Positions 1-11,790 of a DNA stretch of 64,000 nucleotides are shown here, one piece after another. Below the pieces are notes generated by a model that ran no database searches, was not told the DNA's origin, and saw only the letters and a list, made by a program, of their open reading frames with translations. The position numbers and the translations under genes are program-made. The stretch is from assembly GCA_023634235.1 (NCBI GenBank), contig JAMKCF010000022.1:6812541-6876540 (forward strand). The letters run 5' to 3'. Numbering within the stretch: position 1 is the first letter of the stretch; every line of letters begins with the position of its first letter. Source of the stretch: Pisaster brevispinus (Eukaryota; Echinodermata; Asteroidea; Forcipulatida; Asteriidae).

Positions 1-465
1 AGCAGTTGCCCGATTACCAAGTGCGAGTGAAACCAAGAGGTGGGCCAGTCAAAACACTTCCAGTATTTTTGTTACTAGTCAAAATAAATGTGTGGAAAGA
101 CTGTGGAAACTAATGTAGAATTTCACTAACAAAAGCTTAAATCAGGAAACCACAAGTTCAAAATGAGATAATTTCTTATAAACATTGATGCTTATTATTA
201 GAGTAAAAGATTTTCTGGCAACATGGGTGCTTTGCACTGATTTTCTTTTAGTCCTTGCTGCGGGTTGAACATGTGGTTTTACACTCTGATAATTTTGCAG
301 CTAACTGCACCAGCTAGATACATGTAAAACTACAAGAAACTAGTGAAGAAAGGCAAACAAAGGAAGCTTGGTTGGCATAAACAAGATATTTTAATGCAAA
401 ATAATTCTTGAGAGAAATCTAGCAGACTACCCCAAAAGTTTGGATCACCAGTCTGTCCGACGTGT

Positions 466-611
466 GCAGGCCTGAGGCAACGGATGTCATTGCCTTGGTG
501 CCCATTGAAATGTTCCAATAAAAATTTACAATGTCCTCATAGAGGTGCCCTTTAACCAAGGAGAAAATGCCTTGGTGCCCTTGCCCTTAAGAACAAAGCA
601 CAGGGCCTGCA
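466..611. repeat. Copy 1 of a dispersed ~150 bp element in CNOT3 introns
   Basis: Bounded by GCAGGCCTG and CAGGGCCTGC. Internally it shares CCTTGGTGCCC, AATGTTCCAATA and GGTGCCCTTTA words with the copies at 1866-2033, 5585-5701, 6081-6260 and 8174-8335. No coding capacity was seen. Confidence 0.6.
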
Positions 612-652
612 TGTGAAAATAAATGTTAAAGAGTAATTTCCTAAATACTCAC

Positions 653-3600
653 ATTCATCTTCGATGTCAAGGTCATCATAGATGTACTCATTGTCTTCAA
701 AGTCTGGTTCTTGCGACGAGTCAATGTAATACTCTACATCGTCCTTAATCTTTTTGATCTAGAAGACAAGACACCAGACCAACATTTCTTTAAGTAATCT
801 TGATCATGTTGGGTTTAATGTTTCCAGGGGTAACAAAACGTAACTTAAAAGGGCACTCTTCAATTAAATTAACACAATTCCATTCACTTCCGCAGAGAGA
901 CTAGTATTTAACAGAGTAAAATCCAGCAAAATACTCACAATTTCATATTAATAATTTCATACTGACTAACTGTTGTTCGGGGGCAGGAACTTCCCTCTTT
1001 TTGGCTCGGTTAGTTTGACCAGGTTAGTTTACCCACTGGACTCTGTTAAGGTACATGGGTGAAATTTTCCTGGGCTGTTCGCACTGAACTTAAAATGATC
1101 AAGTTAGCCATTTGCTTAGTTAGTTTACCCCAACATAGCCCAATGCGAACGCAGCTGACGTATATGTCTTAAGCACTCCTGCCTCACAAGATAGTGAGGC
1201 CAACTGACCTGATCAACTTCTATCGTACTGTTATCCAGCATCCTCATCAGCGTTTCTAGCTTGTTGATGTGAAACCTGTGTTTTTCTAGCCACATTTGGA
1301 GCTCCTCAACTCTGTCTTGCTTCTGTAAAGAGGTAATATGAATCCCACAAACACGTCAAGGAATATTTACCTCCAATTCAATGAGTTATCAGACATGCAA
1401 CTTTGTAATAGACCTTATGTGTATGTCATTTGAGTAGGGTGCCCTGGCCTAGAAGTCAAAGTGAGGTTGTTCATTGGCCAATCCTGTGCGCAGCGCGTAC
1501 AATTCTGTGCATTTTCATTGTTTTATCATCCGTTTACCTCTAAGATGGCGACTGGATGACGTCAATGTGTAAGGTCCATTGCATAAAAAGAAATAGCCAA
1601 GCTCAACAAATTTTACACAGTTTTTTTAGTTTTCTATGGTATTCTTATCACAAAGAAAATAGAGAAAAATCAATTGATCGGCGCTGAAAAAGTGTAAGCC
1701 CATATTATTCAAAAATATGATATCGTCACTGTTCCACCATGTTCCACCAATCAAATGACATGTGTTCCACCAATCAAATCACAAGAATCTGTGTGTGCAG
1801 TATATAAAATAAATTCAGTCAAAAAGATGGTTAATAACACTTTTATACCAACAGTCCCTAAAAACCAGCCCTGGAGTTGCACAGAGACCAGGGGGCCATG
1901 GCCTCTGTTGCCCCTTGTCTTAGCCTTGGTGCCTCTTCAAGAGTTTCCTTTAGACTTAAAGATTTTCCAATAGAAGTGCCCTTTGCAAAATGAAAATGGC
2001 CTTGTCCTCTCAAAGATTAAATTCCAGGCCTGAATAACTAGTAAAAAATATGATTAGATTTTGACTTACTTCTGCTGGGACTTTCCTCTTCTTGGAGTTG
2101 GACAAGATGCTTTCAAGTTCACTTTCAAACTGATCCACTTGGATGTTAAGTGACTCGATGCAGTGCGCTAGCCACATTGTGATGTCATCTTTCTCCTTCT
2201 GGGCGGGATCAATCTTCGTTGCCAACCCCAGCCCTTCCTTGGAGTACGCTTTTGTTTTCGTCTCCCTCTCCACAACTTTGAATCTTTCCATTTGCTGCAC
2301 ACAGGACAAGGGAAGTAAATCAATTGTCGTAATGATGCTACTAACAAATTAGGTGCCACAGATTGCCACTGCAGAAACTGACCAAGGCTGAGAACCTTAT
2401 CTCTTCAAACAGTGGCCCAAATTCCTTTGCAATTGAGCACAGCTTGGCCCAATTTCATGGCTCTGCTTACCGTAAGCAAAAATCGGCGCTTACGGAAGAA
2501 GAAGTTCTGTGCTTGCCCAGTATGCGGAGAGTGGTGATCGTAAGCGCAGAATTCAGCGGTAAGCAGAGCCATGAAATTGGGCCCTGGTGGTTTCTCCAGT
2601 TTACCACTTTCATTGAAGCACTTTCGGCAATGGCTCTACTCTCTACATCAGCATGTGTGTTCCTCAAAATGCCACTGTTGTGGCTTAGTGAGGTTTGGGT
2701 CGGTTGTTTTGAGAAACATGCAGTTGGAGGAGGTTGCGAACAGTATCCATCCAGAGATGCTCATGGCACACTGGCGCATGTACAATAGTACAAGGGGAAC
2801 GATGTCAATAACAACCATTTAATGAGACTTGAGGGAACTTTTCAATGCAACAAAAGATGGAGAAAGTTTCACATTTTGCGGTAAATTGTTCCACAATAAA
2901 TGAGCAAAAGAAGCAAATCATCAGCTAAGAACTATCAGGTCTGCAGTGCAGTTTGCCTATTTTGGAGCTCCTGGTAAATTGAGTCTATTGATCAAGAGTG
3001 GTTTCCAAAGTAGTTGTTTGCAAAAATAAACTTTCGTTTTATAAGTAAAACGTTTACTTGTGTATTTTGATTTTTTTCCCTTCAAATGTCTAGACATTTT
3101 TCATGAAACGACCATTTGATTATCACGGAAATGCACTGAGCTGACAAAATGATCTTTAACCCAATTGGACTGTGTTTTCCTCAAAACATGTTTACAAAAA
3201 AAGCTGACAAATAAATTAAAGGAACCAAAACTTTTTCAAAAAAATTGTGTCAATAGTTTCTTTCCAAGGTGGGCACAATGATATACATAATAAACTTGAG
3301 CCATATCATCGACAGTTGTGGATTATGAACATGATTTTAATGTAAACTTGCAAATACCCGTTGGAACTTTGAAAGGAAGGCAAGGGTGAGACGAGGTCAG
3401 TGTTCCTGTGTTTGAGGAAGTACTCTAGCATTAGAACTAGGTCTGGGTTCATTGTTTGCTTGGTAAATATGGAATCTGTATGCCTTCAGTACAAATTGGT
3501 ACGAGGGTTATAATTCACCAAGGTTTCCCATGCACAAGCTCGCAAATCAGCCTGATACGCATGAATTACAGGCAGATACGCGCGAATTGTGTCTACTACC

Positions 3601-6600
3601 ACTACGCAAACAATATTGTTTACTTCTTTTGGGGGGGGGGTGGTAGACTTTAGATCTACTTTAATAATGGCTTCCTACATAGAGATCATATCCGTCACTC
3701 AGTGACGCTCAAGGCGCTTCAACATTAGGTATTTTCCTGCAAGGTATGTGGGGCTATGTTTCTGAAGTATGAGATCTATTCCTATACATGGCACCATGTA
3801 ATGGTTTACAAGGTGCTGTGGCGCAATATGCAGCCAATCAAACCAGGAACACCGGGGTGAACACCTTCTCTTTACGATAAGTGCACTAGGTTCTTTAACG
3901 TGCATTACACAACACACAGGACCCAACACTTGGTTCTACGTCCCATCCAAAGGATGAAGCAATAATGGTTAAGTGTCTTGCTTAAGGACACAAGTGTCAC
4001 GACCAGGACACGAACCCACACTCTGCTGATCAGAAACACCAGAGCTCGAGTCCAGTGATCTTATCTGCTCGGCCACAACACACCAACGTTTTCCCATGCA
4101 CAAGGTTTTCCCATGCACAAGCTTGCAAATCAGCCTGATACGCATGAATTACAGGCAGATACGCACGAATTGTGTCTAATACGCAAACAATGTTGTTTAC
4201 CAGTTTACTTCTTTTGCAAAAATCATGAAGATATGACCATTTAGAATGTCTCAGATTATACAGTAGGGCTTTTACAGCAAGAAGAAAATATTCCAAGAAA
4301 ACAGCAAGAAGAAAATATTCCAAGGAACTCATTTCAATTCAGCATGCTTAGGCTAGACTTCCAAACTTTGGGTCCAGAATGCTCCAATTTTGAGAAATCC
4401 TCTGGAGAGCCCTGACTATAATAAAGCAATCATTTTCAAGTTTTATAAATGCTGACTTTTCTCTTTTCAGAGCAACTTACTGTCTCTATGAGTTTCCTGT
4501 TTTCTAGCAGCGATCTCTTGTCTTTGATTTCATTTGATGCAGCCCATGTTTTTATCTGGTCTCGTAGCCGCTGTACAAAACAAACAAAAAATCACACAAT
4601 AAAGACCTTACCATCTGCAACCACAAAAATTGCACCTACTTTTGTTCGTATTTTTCAGTGAATCGTCCAATCGTTTGAAGCTACTCAAAAGCAAACATTG
4701 CGTATGGTTGGCACAACTATGCAAATGTGTACTGTGTGAATGCAAATAAAGCATAATATCATAGTGCAGGCTGGTATAGTCATATCTGTTACTGAAAACC
4801 ACAGAAGTTGACGTGAATGATCAGACAGTAGGAGGGTAATCTCTTTGATTATCAGGAGGCGGCAAGTGGGTATAAAGATTGTTTTTATTGGTGAATCAAA
4901 TCGAACGGAAACAAATCAGGAATTCCGTCTATTTACACTCAAGGAAAGAACTTCAATCCAGATTCTTTGCCTTCTACCTTCTTGTTACAATGTGACTTGA
5001 CCATCAAGCATGAAAACCCTTGATTGTCGTACATCATCACAGAGTGTTTTCTGTCTGCAGGAAAGGGAAGCCAGAGCAGATACAGTGGGGAGTTCTGCGC
5101 TGGGGCATGCCTGCAACTGTGCACACAACTAACTGTGTATATATATATATGTGTACCCTGTGAATGTAGTCACTGCTTTGTAGGCATTTTCTCTCTAAAG
5201 AAATGTAAATTTCTACTGGAACATTTCAAGGGGCATACACAAACATGGGGAAAGTATAGACAAACTTCCTAAGACTCTTACCTGTAATTTCTTTATCTCT
5301 TTCTTGAGATCTGCCTCATATTTCTCCTTCTGATTACTGTTGGTTGCATTATGAACCTGCACATACAAATACAAATCATTGCAAGAAGCGCACTTATAAA
5401 TCAATGGCGATCCATATTTTCTTGCCTTGGTTTACTGGTAAAAGTCAACTTGTCAAATAGGAGTCTCTAAGATTTTCTTGCATGTCCATCACTCTTTTGA
5501 TTATATTCAGAGAACGTTCACACTTTGCGACTCTCATCAAAAGGCAAAGCTCATGTCACTTGTAACCTACAGGATTAGCAGGCTGGATACTTGTGCTTGT
5601 AGGGGCAACAAGGCAGGTTTCTTTTGATAAAGGGCAACTTTATGAGGGAAATTCAAGGCACACCTAAGTAATGTCCAGGGGCATATATGAAATCCGGCCT
5701 GGGTTTGCTTTCAAATTTTTTTTAATGATGAAATAGAGGGACCACTTTGCTTGTTTCACTGGATTGCTAGCCTTTTCCACTAGTCCTTAATGAATTACAA
5801 TTCCCCTGCAACACTGTCATTTGTATAAGTCTTGAAAATGAAGCAATTTGAGCAAGTTGTGCAGGTGGTGATTTAAATGTTGCTTTTGGAATCAGTCAGA
5901 CCATTCGGTGCTGTAGTAACTAGTGGGCCACTATTAAGGTAGAACACTGACCTTGCAATAATAGTGCTGGGTTCTTATAAATCTGTCATGAGGTATGCGT
6001 TTTTTGTGATCAAAGAATAATAAAATGTCTTTTTCCTGAAGTGAATCTAATATCATCAACAACACAACAGCCTCTAAGTACAGACCTGATGCCTCATTTT
6101 TTTAAATGGCAAGGGCACCAAGGCGTCTTCTCCTTGGTGAAGGGCACCTCTAGGAGGATATTGGAAACTCCTATTGGAACATTTCAAGGGGCACCAAGAC
6201 AATGACCAGGGGCAAGGGAGGCACTTGCCTCCACTGCCTCCGTGACAAACCAGGCCTGGATGTAGTTCAATAACAATTTATCAGATCCTTTAAGTCGTGC
6301 TCACCTTTTGCCAAATATCTTCAAAAGTCTCCACTCCTTCAGTCACCTTCTTCAAGCACCTTTCGATTTCACCTGAGGAACACAAAACAAACATCATTCC
6401 ATAATAAATAAAAAATAAGAGAAAATATGTAGCAGATAAAAAGGGTGGAGAAAGCAATCAATACATACTACGGGCAGCAAATGTCATACAGTGTACTTTA
6501 ACTACTCCGCTCTTGACACTTGTGTCCTTCAGCAAGACACAAACCATTATTGCTTCGTCCTTCGGATGGGACATTAAGCCATAAGACCTGTGTGTTGTGT

Positions 6601-9600
6601 AGTGCACATACATGTAATAGAACCCAGTACACGTATCGTTAAGAGAGGGGGTTCACCCCGGTGTTTCTGGTATGGTTGGCTGCATTAAGTTTGCACCACA
6701 GCACAATGTAAACCGTTACACGGATCCACATTAATAAGGGCATTGAAGGGTAGTATACATGTAAAATAGGTGTTATAATTCCAAACCTAGCTCTGCATAC
6801 ATTACCTGCAGAAAAATAATGAGAGCTTTGGGACGCCCTTCAGGTGTGATAAGCGCTATATAAGAACTGTGTATTATTATTATTACAGGCAAGACTATAA
6901 ACATTGTACATGTATTTCAATAGTACATTGCTAGTCGACTTTTAAAATGACCATAAAGTCCTTTTAAAAAAAAAGGAAAATGTTTGCCATACACACATAA
7001 GACAAAATAATATTGTGACACAACATCTTCAATTTTTCTAGGAAACATACCTGAAAAGTTGACAAATATCTAAAGATTTAAAATTGATTTTGTTATATTT
7101 CCTGAAGAATTGATAGATTGGGGGGGGGAGGGCCCTGCCGTTCTTATACATTCCACAATCTGTTTGAAATGAGTATATGGACAATGAGATAACTAATTTA
7201 ATACTTCAAGCAAACAATACAGCACACCAAGAATAATCAATAACAAGAAATGAAACAGGTTAAATCTCACTTAACAAAGACCACTTAATGCACTGAAACT
7301 AACATTAATGTTTATTTAACCGACACAATATGGAGGACAAAAAATACCATACAAAAAAACTGCAAACCTGCAAGCAATTCTCTTAAATTTTCAGTACAAA
7401 CACACAAATACATACGTATGCACTACACATGAAGAATATGTTAAAGTAAGCTGTACCTCGCAGGGTTTCTGTACTGAATTTTAATGAAATATAAAAAAAA
7501 CTTTATACAAAGTCATGCACATCTCTTACAAAGATCCTGTCATGAACCGAGAGTTTCATGACAAGATCCAACAAGCCATAGAACTATGTACATGATGTAG
7601 AACCATACGAAGAGTCGAAGATATCATGACCACCATGAAAAAGAAACTGAAGCGGTATGGTTGTGTTTCCTGTTCACCTGGCCTGATAACAACCATACAG
7701 TGAGGCACAGTGAAGGGTAGAGGGTCAAGGATGAAATAAGGGTAGAGACAGAGAAAGAGATGGTATAAGAAGCCACTATATTAAAGGAGGGGCAGCAGGA
7801 GGACAGAGAGGAATGAAAAAGATTGTTGTGAAGTTCTCAGTTCTGCCCTTGAGGTTGAGGGATCGATGAAGAATGAACTTTCTCTCAGTTAGACCTGGTG
7901 AATCCATCTAATTTTGTTTTCTTCTTTTGAAATCAATGTACGCAAAACGAGGCTCAAAGGCTTAACAGCATGACCTCAAATTGGTACAGCCATTCAACAT
8001 GTTCAATATCATACACGTGGGAGGATTGGACAATAGTACTTAGCATAGCACAGGTCAATAGCTATATTTTGTCATTACCAAACATAGCTCAAAACCACGT
8101 TTGACGACTATTGCTGGATTGCTAGATGTACATGTAACCAAGTAATATCTCTTCGTCAACAGCTAAATTTTACACAGGCCCGGAATTTCATCTTTGAGAG
8201 GGCAAGGCCATTTTAATGATGTAAAGGGCACTTCCATTGACAATTTTTTAAAGTCTAGAGGAACATTTTGAAGGGGCATCAAGGCCAAGACCAAGGGCAA
8301 CAGAGGCCATGGCTTCCGTTGCCTCCCAGGTCTGTTTGTACACGTAACCAATCACAGCTCAAAACCAATGCACAAGGTTTGTCTACCATTGCTGGATGTA
8401 CCGAATTTTTTTTTCTTTAACTACTGGCATGCACCTTTATTCATGATGTTTTTTATAAACCGAAACAGATTTTATAAACAATGACTTCCTAAAACCTTCC
8501 AACAAATATGGATAACACCTTAATCCTAAGAGAGCTACAGTATTTGAAAGATCAGTATCAGATTACTGCTAATGGTTCTTACATATGTCAAACATTACTT
8601 GCCTATTGTAAAATTGGTTGACATTATGTGCAACATGATACTATCAGCAAAGGGCATGCTGAAATGTTAGGGGATGCTACATTAATTTCTGCCCAATGAG
8701 GGCTGAGAGTTCACCACATGGCAGGGAACAGGAAACATTCATTACTGTTGATGATTTTCAGCTGCATGTGCAAAACACTGGCATGATATATTTAGACACA
8801 TCTGTTTACTTAGGGAGGCAGAGTTATTTGGTCAATGAAATTACAGTTGTGGCATTTCGTTGCCGAGCGGTCACATGTACCAGACTCAAGCTCTTATGAT
8901 TCTGATAAGTAGAGTGTGGATTCAAATCTTGGTCTTGACACTAATGTACTTGAGCAAGACACTTAACCTATATTACTTCGTCCTTCGGATGGTACATGTA
9001 TGTAAAGCCAAAGGTCCAATGTGTTGTGTAATACATAAGAACCCAGTACACTTATCAGTAAGAGAAGGGGTTCGCCCTGGTGTTTCTGGAATGGTCGGCA
9101 ATTCCTGCCCGTGTGACCCCTGAGAAGGGGTGTTGGTGCAGTACCCATCAAGCATGTCAAGACAAGACACTACATGTTATTCAAATTATGGCACATGTTG
9201 TTACTTGGCACATGTCGTTACTTGACACTTATGGGTTTCGGGCAGTTTACTTTCAGCATGAGAATCAATGAGAATCTACACGCAACCAGTCTCCAAGGTC
9301 TGAAAATAGGTCTCAACTTTCAAGCCACGCCTGCTCTCGCTCATCACTACTTTATTTACACCAATGCATCTAAAACCTCTGGTGTGGTTCATAGTTGAAA
9401 TCACATCAGGTTTACTAGTTTCGGAACTGAAATTTGAAAAACTTTCAGAGGCTTCACTACTTAAAACAAATTCAGCTTAATATCTGTTTTTGTTCACAGA
9501 GATAGCGTTACACGATAGCACAGTATCATGGTCAAATACATCAACTGCAAAACTTGGCCTATAATTAGTTTTTAAGTCACAAAGTGGTCTGCAGCTTGGT

Positions 9601-11647
9601 CCCAATTGAATCACTACTGCCAGATCACTATCCCTAACCACGGGCCCTACACTTCATAACCCAACTGCATGTTTTCTTTGATTTTGTTGGACTGCTCACA
9701 GACTTCACTAGTAAACTGATAAATGCTTCACATTGGATCAGGCATACTACAATAATCAGAGCCCAACAGGTACTATTTGGCTGAGTACTGAACTGTGAGG
9801 AAGGATCTTTGTACATAAAATCATTCAAAGGAGTTAGCTAATGTTCACAGGCTGGGTTCTCCACATGCACAAGCTAGCCTAATCCGGCTGATGCACGCGA
9901 ATTGTGTTTTGATACACGCAAATTTCGGCCGATACGAAAAGAAGAAAACAAATTTACTCCAAAAAATAATCAAGAGAAAAACATATAAAATGCTCCAGAT
10001 TGCACAGGACTTTTAAAACCAAGATAAACACCAAACTTTGTAGAAAACATTCCAGGATTTGGCGTACATCAGCCAAACAACAACAAAATTGGGTCCAGAA
10101 TGCCCCAGTTTTGAAAAACCTTGGGAAGAACCCTGACAAGACATTCATTCTGCCTAGTCTGTAATGGGTTGATCGCGTTCTGCTTTCACGGTCATGTAGT
10201 TGCTTTCACTAACTCTCTTTGTAAATACTTGGAAGGTCTCCTTTGTCAACCGTCTTGCATGTGGTGGTTGAAGTTAAAATGTTGACATCCAGTGATGAAG
10301 AACTGCATTTGCAGCTGCAAAGTATGCCTCAATTGTTATTCACATGGATGTCAATGCATGTAGCTTGTACAGGTGCATCAAGCAGCGATGTACAAAGTAC
10401 ACTTCAAGGCTGGGCAAGAAACCATTCCTGCTGCATTATTTTCATTCCCTGCCTGAATGTCGGCCGTCGCATGTTTCATACATTGTAAGCAATTTTGTAC
10501 ACACAGCTTCTTATTAGAACGAAGGTTTCCGACCAACAGGCTTCGGGAACGACAGACTGTCAATCATTCACTAGATCACTCAGAGTCAGCCTCAGCAATG
10601 CATATTTCTGCAGTTTTTGGTATTTTATTTTGTCTACACTGTATGCATAGTCTTAATCTCTTACCCTTCGAACTTCAGACATCTATATAATGAGTAGCAA
10701 ACATTGGCGACAGCGCGCAGTCTTTCGTGTCATCAAACTGTCAAAGGAAGTCTACTTCCTTTCTTGCATAATTAGCTTTTGGGTTTTACAAAACTTGGGT
10801 AGGAAACAAATTGGGTTTATATTTTGGGTACGAAACGAATTGGGTACAAATTGACCTGCTTTATTACTCAACATCATACCTAACATTGACAATATTAAAT
10901 TATAGCAATGCTTGTAATGTAAATTGTAATGTAACCTTTGACTGATTTTACTGCAGGAACAGCATTTTGTATATTTTGTCACTACTCTTGGATAACATGA
11001 TAAAGTATAACGAACATGAGGAGATGCCACGTCAGAAAAGTTAGTTAGGCATTTAGGCCTACCTATTTGTCTGTGTTGGCATGGTAGGCCTTAAAGGCCT
11101 ACCATGCCAACACAGACAAATCTTTCCGACAATGACATGTTCTGTATTTACAAATGAATATATTTATCTAATGCCTTGAGCATGTTGCTTCCTCCATGAT
11201 GGAATTCAGTTTGTATTAGCCCAGTATTAGTATTAAATTCAATTTTTAAGCAAGACCCCAAGAGCAATGTTAGCAAAAATATTGAACAAGTAATATTTAG
11301 TAAAAAAAAACACTAAAATGTTTAAATTAGCAGTGCCAGTGGAATAGTGAGGAAAACTGACCCCAAAAAGCTCAAAATTGTGATTTTTAAACAATATTAA
11401 ACAATTTAAATTATACAGTAAAACAGGTGTTTTTTTTACTCAGGTCCTACACGTAAAAGACATTTTGAAACATGTAAAATACAAAAACACAATTTCACAT
11501 CTATCAATCAGTCACAACAGAGAGACGTAGTGCGCCCTCTTCCTTGATTTTGTTCACAAACGTTAACGAATATTTTTCAATTTTGACCAACTTTAAACCC
11601 CACTATCAGTAAGTATTCTCACCTTGTAACTTCCTTTTATCGCCCAT
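653..11647 (-). CDS. CNOT3: CCR4-NOT complex subunit 3, N-terminal part (7 exons)
   Basis: CNOT3 is a scaffold subunit of the cytoplasmic and nuclear CCR4-NOT deadenylase. Coding exons in transcription order are 11623-11647, 6305-6372, 5282-5356, 4481-4570, 2070-2294, 1209-1322 and 653-758; all junctions are GT-AG and the frame stays open for 234 codons. The protein begins MGDKRKLQ (human MADKRKLQ). It continues through the Not3 N-terminal coiled-coil domain with recognisable stretches such as [36 protein letters not shown] and [10 protein letters not shown], ending in an acidic stretch with [15 protein letters not shown]. The last visible exon ends in phase 1 at a GTGAGT donor, so the linker and C-terminal NOT box lie beyond the left edge. 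Human CNOT3 is about 750 residues, so roughly a third is present. The start is fixed by the conserved first eight residues. Intron 1 (6373-11622) is the longest. Identification is very secure. Confidence 0.95.
1441..1560 (+). repeat. Dispersed repeat with a CCTCTAAGATGGCG motif
   Basis: A segment with GTGCGCAGCGCGTA, GTGCATTTTCATTG and TTTACCTCTAAGATGGCG recurs in inverse form at 42375-42540 and in part at 57780-57900. The three copies lie in different genes or flanks, so this is an interspersed element. The ATGGCG inside it is not a start codon of any gene I can support. Confidence 0.55.
1866..2033 (-). repeat. Copy 2 of the CNOT3-intron element
   Basis: The reverse complement matches 8174-8335 along nearly its whole length (TTTGAGAG, AAGGCCATTTT, AAAGGGCACTTC, GGCAACAGAGGCCATGG), so the two copies lie in opposite orientations. 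It ends only 36 bases from the exon at 2070-2294. Confidence 0.65.
2446..2584. mobile_element. Short MITE with GGCCCAATTTCATGGCTC terminal inverted repeats
   Basis: The left end GGCCCAATTTCATGGCTCTG is inverted at the right end (2558-2583), arms about 26 bp, and inner GTAAGC/GCTTAC words are also inverted. It belongs to the same broad family as the elements at 25328-25508, 42142-42337, 61718-61910 and 38173-38490. No transposase; presumably mobilised in trans. Confidence 0.7.
3518..3632 (+). repeat. ~110 bp direct repeat, left copy, flanking a SINE
   Basis: The segment with CAAATCAGCCTGATACGC, GAATTACAGGCAGATACG and TGTTTACTTCTTTTG recurs at 4098-4214 on the other side of the tRNA-derived element at 3690-4080. 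Confidence 0.7.
3690..4080 (-). mobile_element. tRNA-derived SINE, full-length copy
   Basis: On the minus strand it begins with a Leu/Ser-like pseudo-tRNA: GGCCGAGCAG for box A, a long variable arm, then GTGGGTTCGTGTCC for box B. The body contains words shared by all copies, such as ACACTTAACCATTATTGC, TTCATCCTTTGGATGGGA and GAACACCTTCTC. Related copies lie at 6505-6890, 8855-9130, 21030-21225, 25015-25340, 26795-27090, 32215-32515, 47310-47450 and 53320-53620. Non-coding; mobilisation by a partner LINE is inferred from the SINE class. Confidence 0.75.
4098..4425 (+). repeat. Dispersed repeat, second copy at 9855-10140
   Basis: The first ~115 bases repeat 3518-3632. The rest (CAAACTTTGGGTCCAGAATG, CCAATTTTGAGAAA, AGAGCCCTGAC) matches 9855-10140 in the same orientation. 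It ends before the CNOT3 exon at 4481. Confidence 0.55.
4815..5135 (+). mobile_element. ~320 bp element, inverted copy of 14205-14530
   Basis: Begins near GATCAGACAGTAGGAGGGT and ends near GTTGTGTGC when read from its other end. The inner ~200 bases are almost identical, in inverse orientation, to CEP131 intron 2 at 14210-14400. It occupies the CNOT3 intron between exons 5282-5356 and 4481-4570. Not gene-derived as far as I can see. Confidence 0.7.
5585..5701. repeat. Copy 3 (degraded) of the CNOT3-intron element
   Basis: Carries AGGGGCAACAAGGC, AAAGGGCAACTTTATG and a terminal CGGCCTGGG, resembling the other copies but shorter and more diverged. Confidence 0.45.
6081..6260 (+). repeat. Copy 4 of the CNOT3-intron element
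   Basis: Runs from CAGACCTGATGCCTC to CCAGGCCTGG, with AGGGGCACCAAGAC and GGAACATTTCAAGGGGC inside. It stops about 45 bases before the exon at 6305-6372. Confidence 0.6.
6505..6890 (+). mobile_element. tRNA-derived SINE copy with (ATT)n tail
   Basis: Lacks the pseudo-tRNA head but carries the family body: GCTTCGTCCTTCGGATGGGA, GTTCACCCCGGTGTTTC, TTGGCTGCAT. It ends with GCGCTATATAAGAACTG followed by TATTATTATTATT. Confidence 0.7.
6900..8170. other. CNOT3 intron 1 sequence, no recognised feature
   Basis: AT-rich intron sequence with a G-run near 7121-7131 and a purine-rich stretch near 7720-7850. I see no exon, RNA gene or clear repeat here. Confidence 0.5.
8174..8335 (+). repeat. Copy 5 of the CNOT3-intron element
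   Basis: The best preserved copy, from AGGCCCGGAATTTCATC to CCTCCCAGGTCTG. It lies in the 5.2 kb first intron and matches the reverse complement of 1866-2033. Confidence 0.65.
8855..9130 (+). mobile_element. tRNA-derived SINE copy with degenerate tRNA head
   Basis: Starts with GTTGCCGAGCGGTCACATG, a Leu/Ser-type box A. Box B is decayed to GTGGATTCAAATCTTGG. The body words CTTCGTCCTTCGGATGG and GGGGTTCGCCCTGG follow. It ends without a poly(ATT) tail. Confidence 0.7.
9855..10140 (+). repeat. Dispersed repeat, partner of 4098-4425
   Basis: Shares TGCACAAGCTAGCCT-like, GCGAATTGTGTTTTGATAC, CCAAACTTTG and GGGTCCAGAATGCCCCAGTT words with 4098-4425. Confidence 0.5.
11065..11121. repeat. Near-perfect 57 bp palindrome
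   Basis: Two 28-base arms (11065-11092 and 11094-11121) are exact reverse complements separated by one base; the arm core is CTGTGTTGGCATGGTAGGCC. It lies in CNOT3 intron 1, about 500 bp from the first coding exon. Confidence 0.85.
11623..11647 (-). CDS. CNOT3: CNOT3 start exon (25 coding bases)
   Basis: This short first coding exon encodes MGDKRKLQ plus one base of the next codon. It is followed by a GTGAGA donor and joins in frame to the exon ending at 6372, which begins with the conserved [10 protein letters not shown] stretch. It is too short for an ORF scan and was found from the splice frame. Confidence 0.93.
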
Positions 11648-11790
11648 CTTGTTACACCAGCCTCAGTGTGGCAGTTTTGGCCATCAATATGGTATTCTGG
11701 GCGCAGGTTTAAGGTCTTTCAATGAAATTTATAGGTCTGTTTTTCTGCGGTTTTACATCGGGGGTTCATTACAGCAAAGATGGCGGCGGA
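11648..11790 (-). promoter_or_regulatory. Probable CNOT3 5' UTR and core promoter with a YY1-type motif
   Basis: The 143 bases upstream of the CNOT3 start codon contain AAGATGGCGGC at 11778-11788. This matches the YY1 consensus that often lies near the start sites of housekeeping genes. No TATA box is evident. The motif reads on the plus strand, opposite to CNOT3. Transcription start is inferred, not seen. Confidence 0.4.

Noticed and set aside
2363..2788. 141-codon open frame
   Set aside because: Most of it is the inverted-repeat MITE at 2446-2584 and intron sequence.
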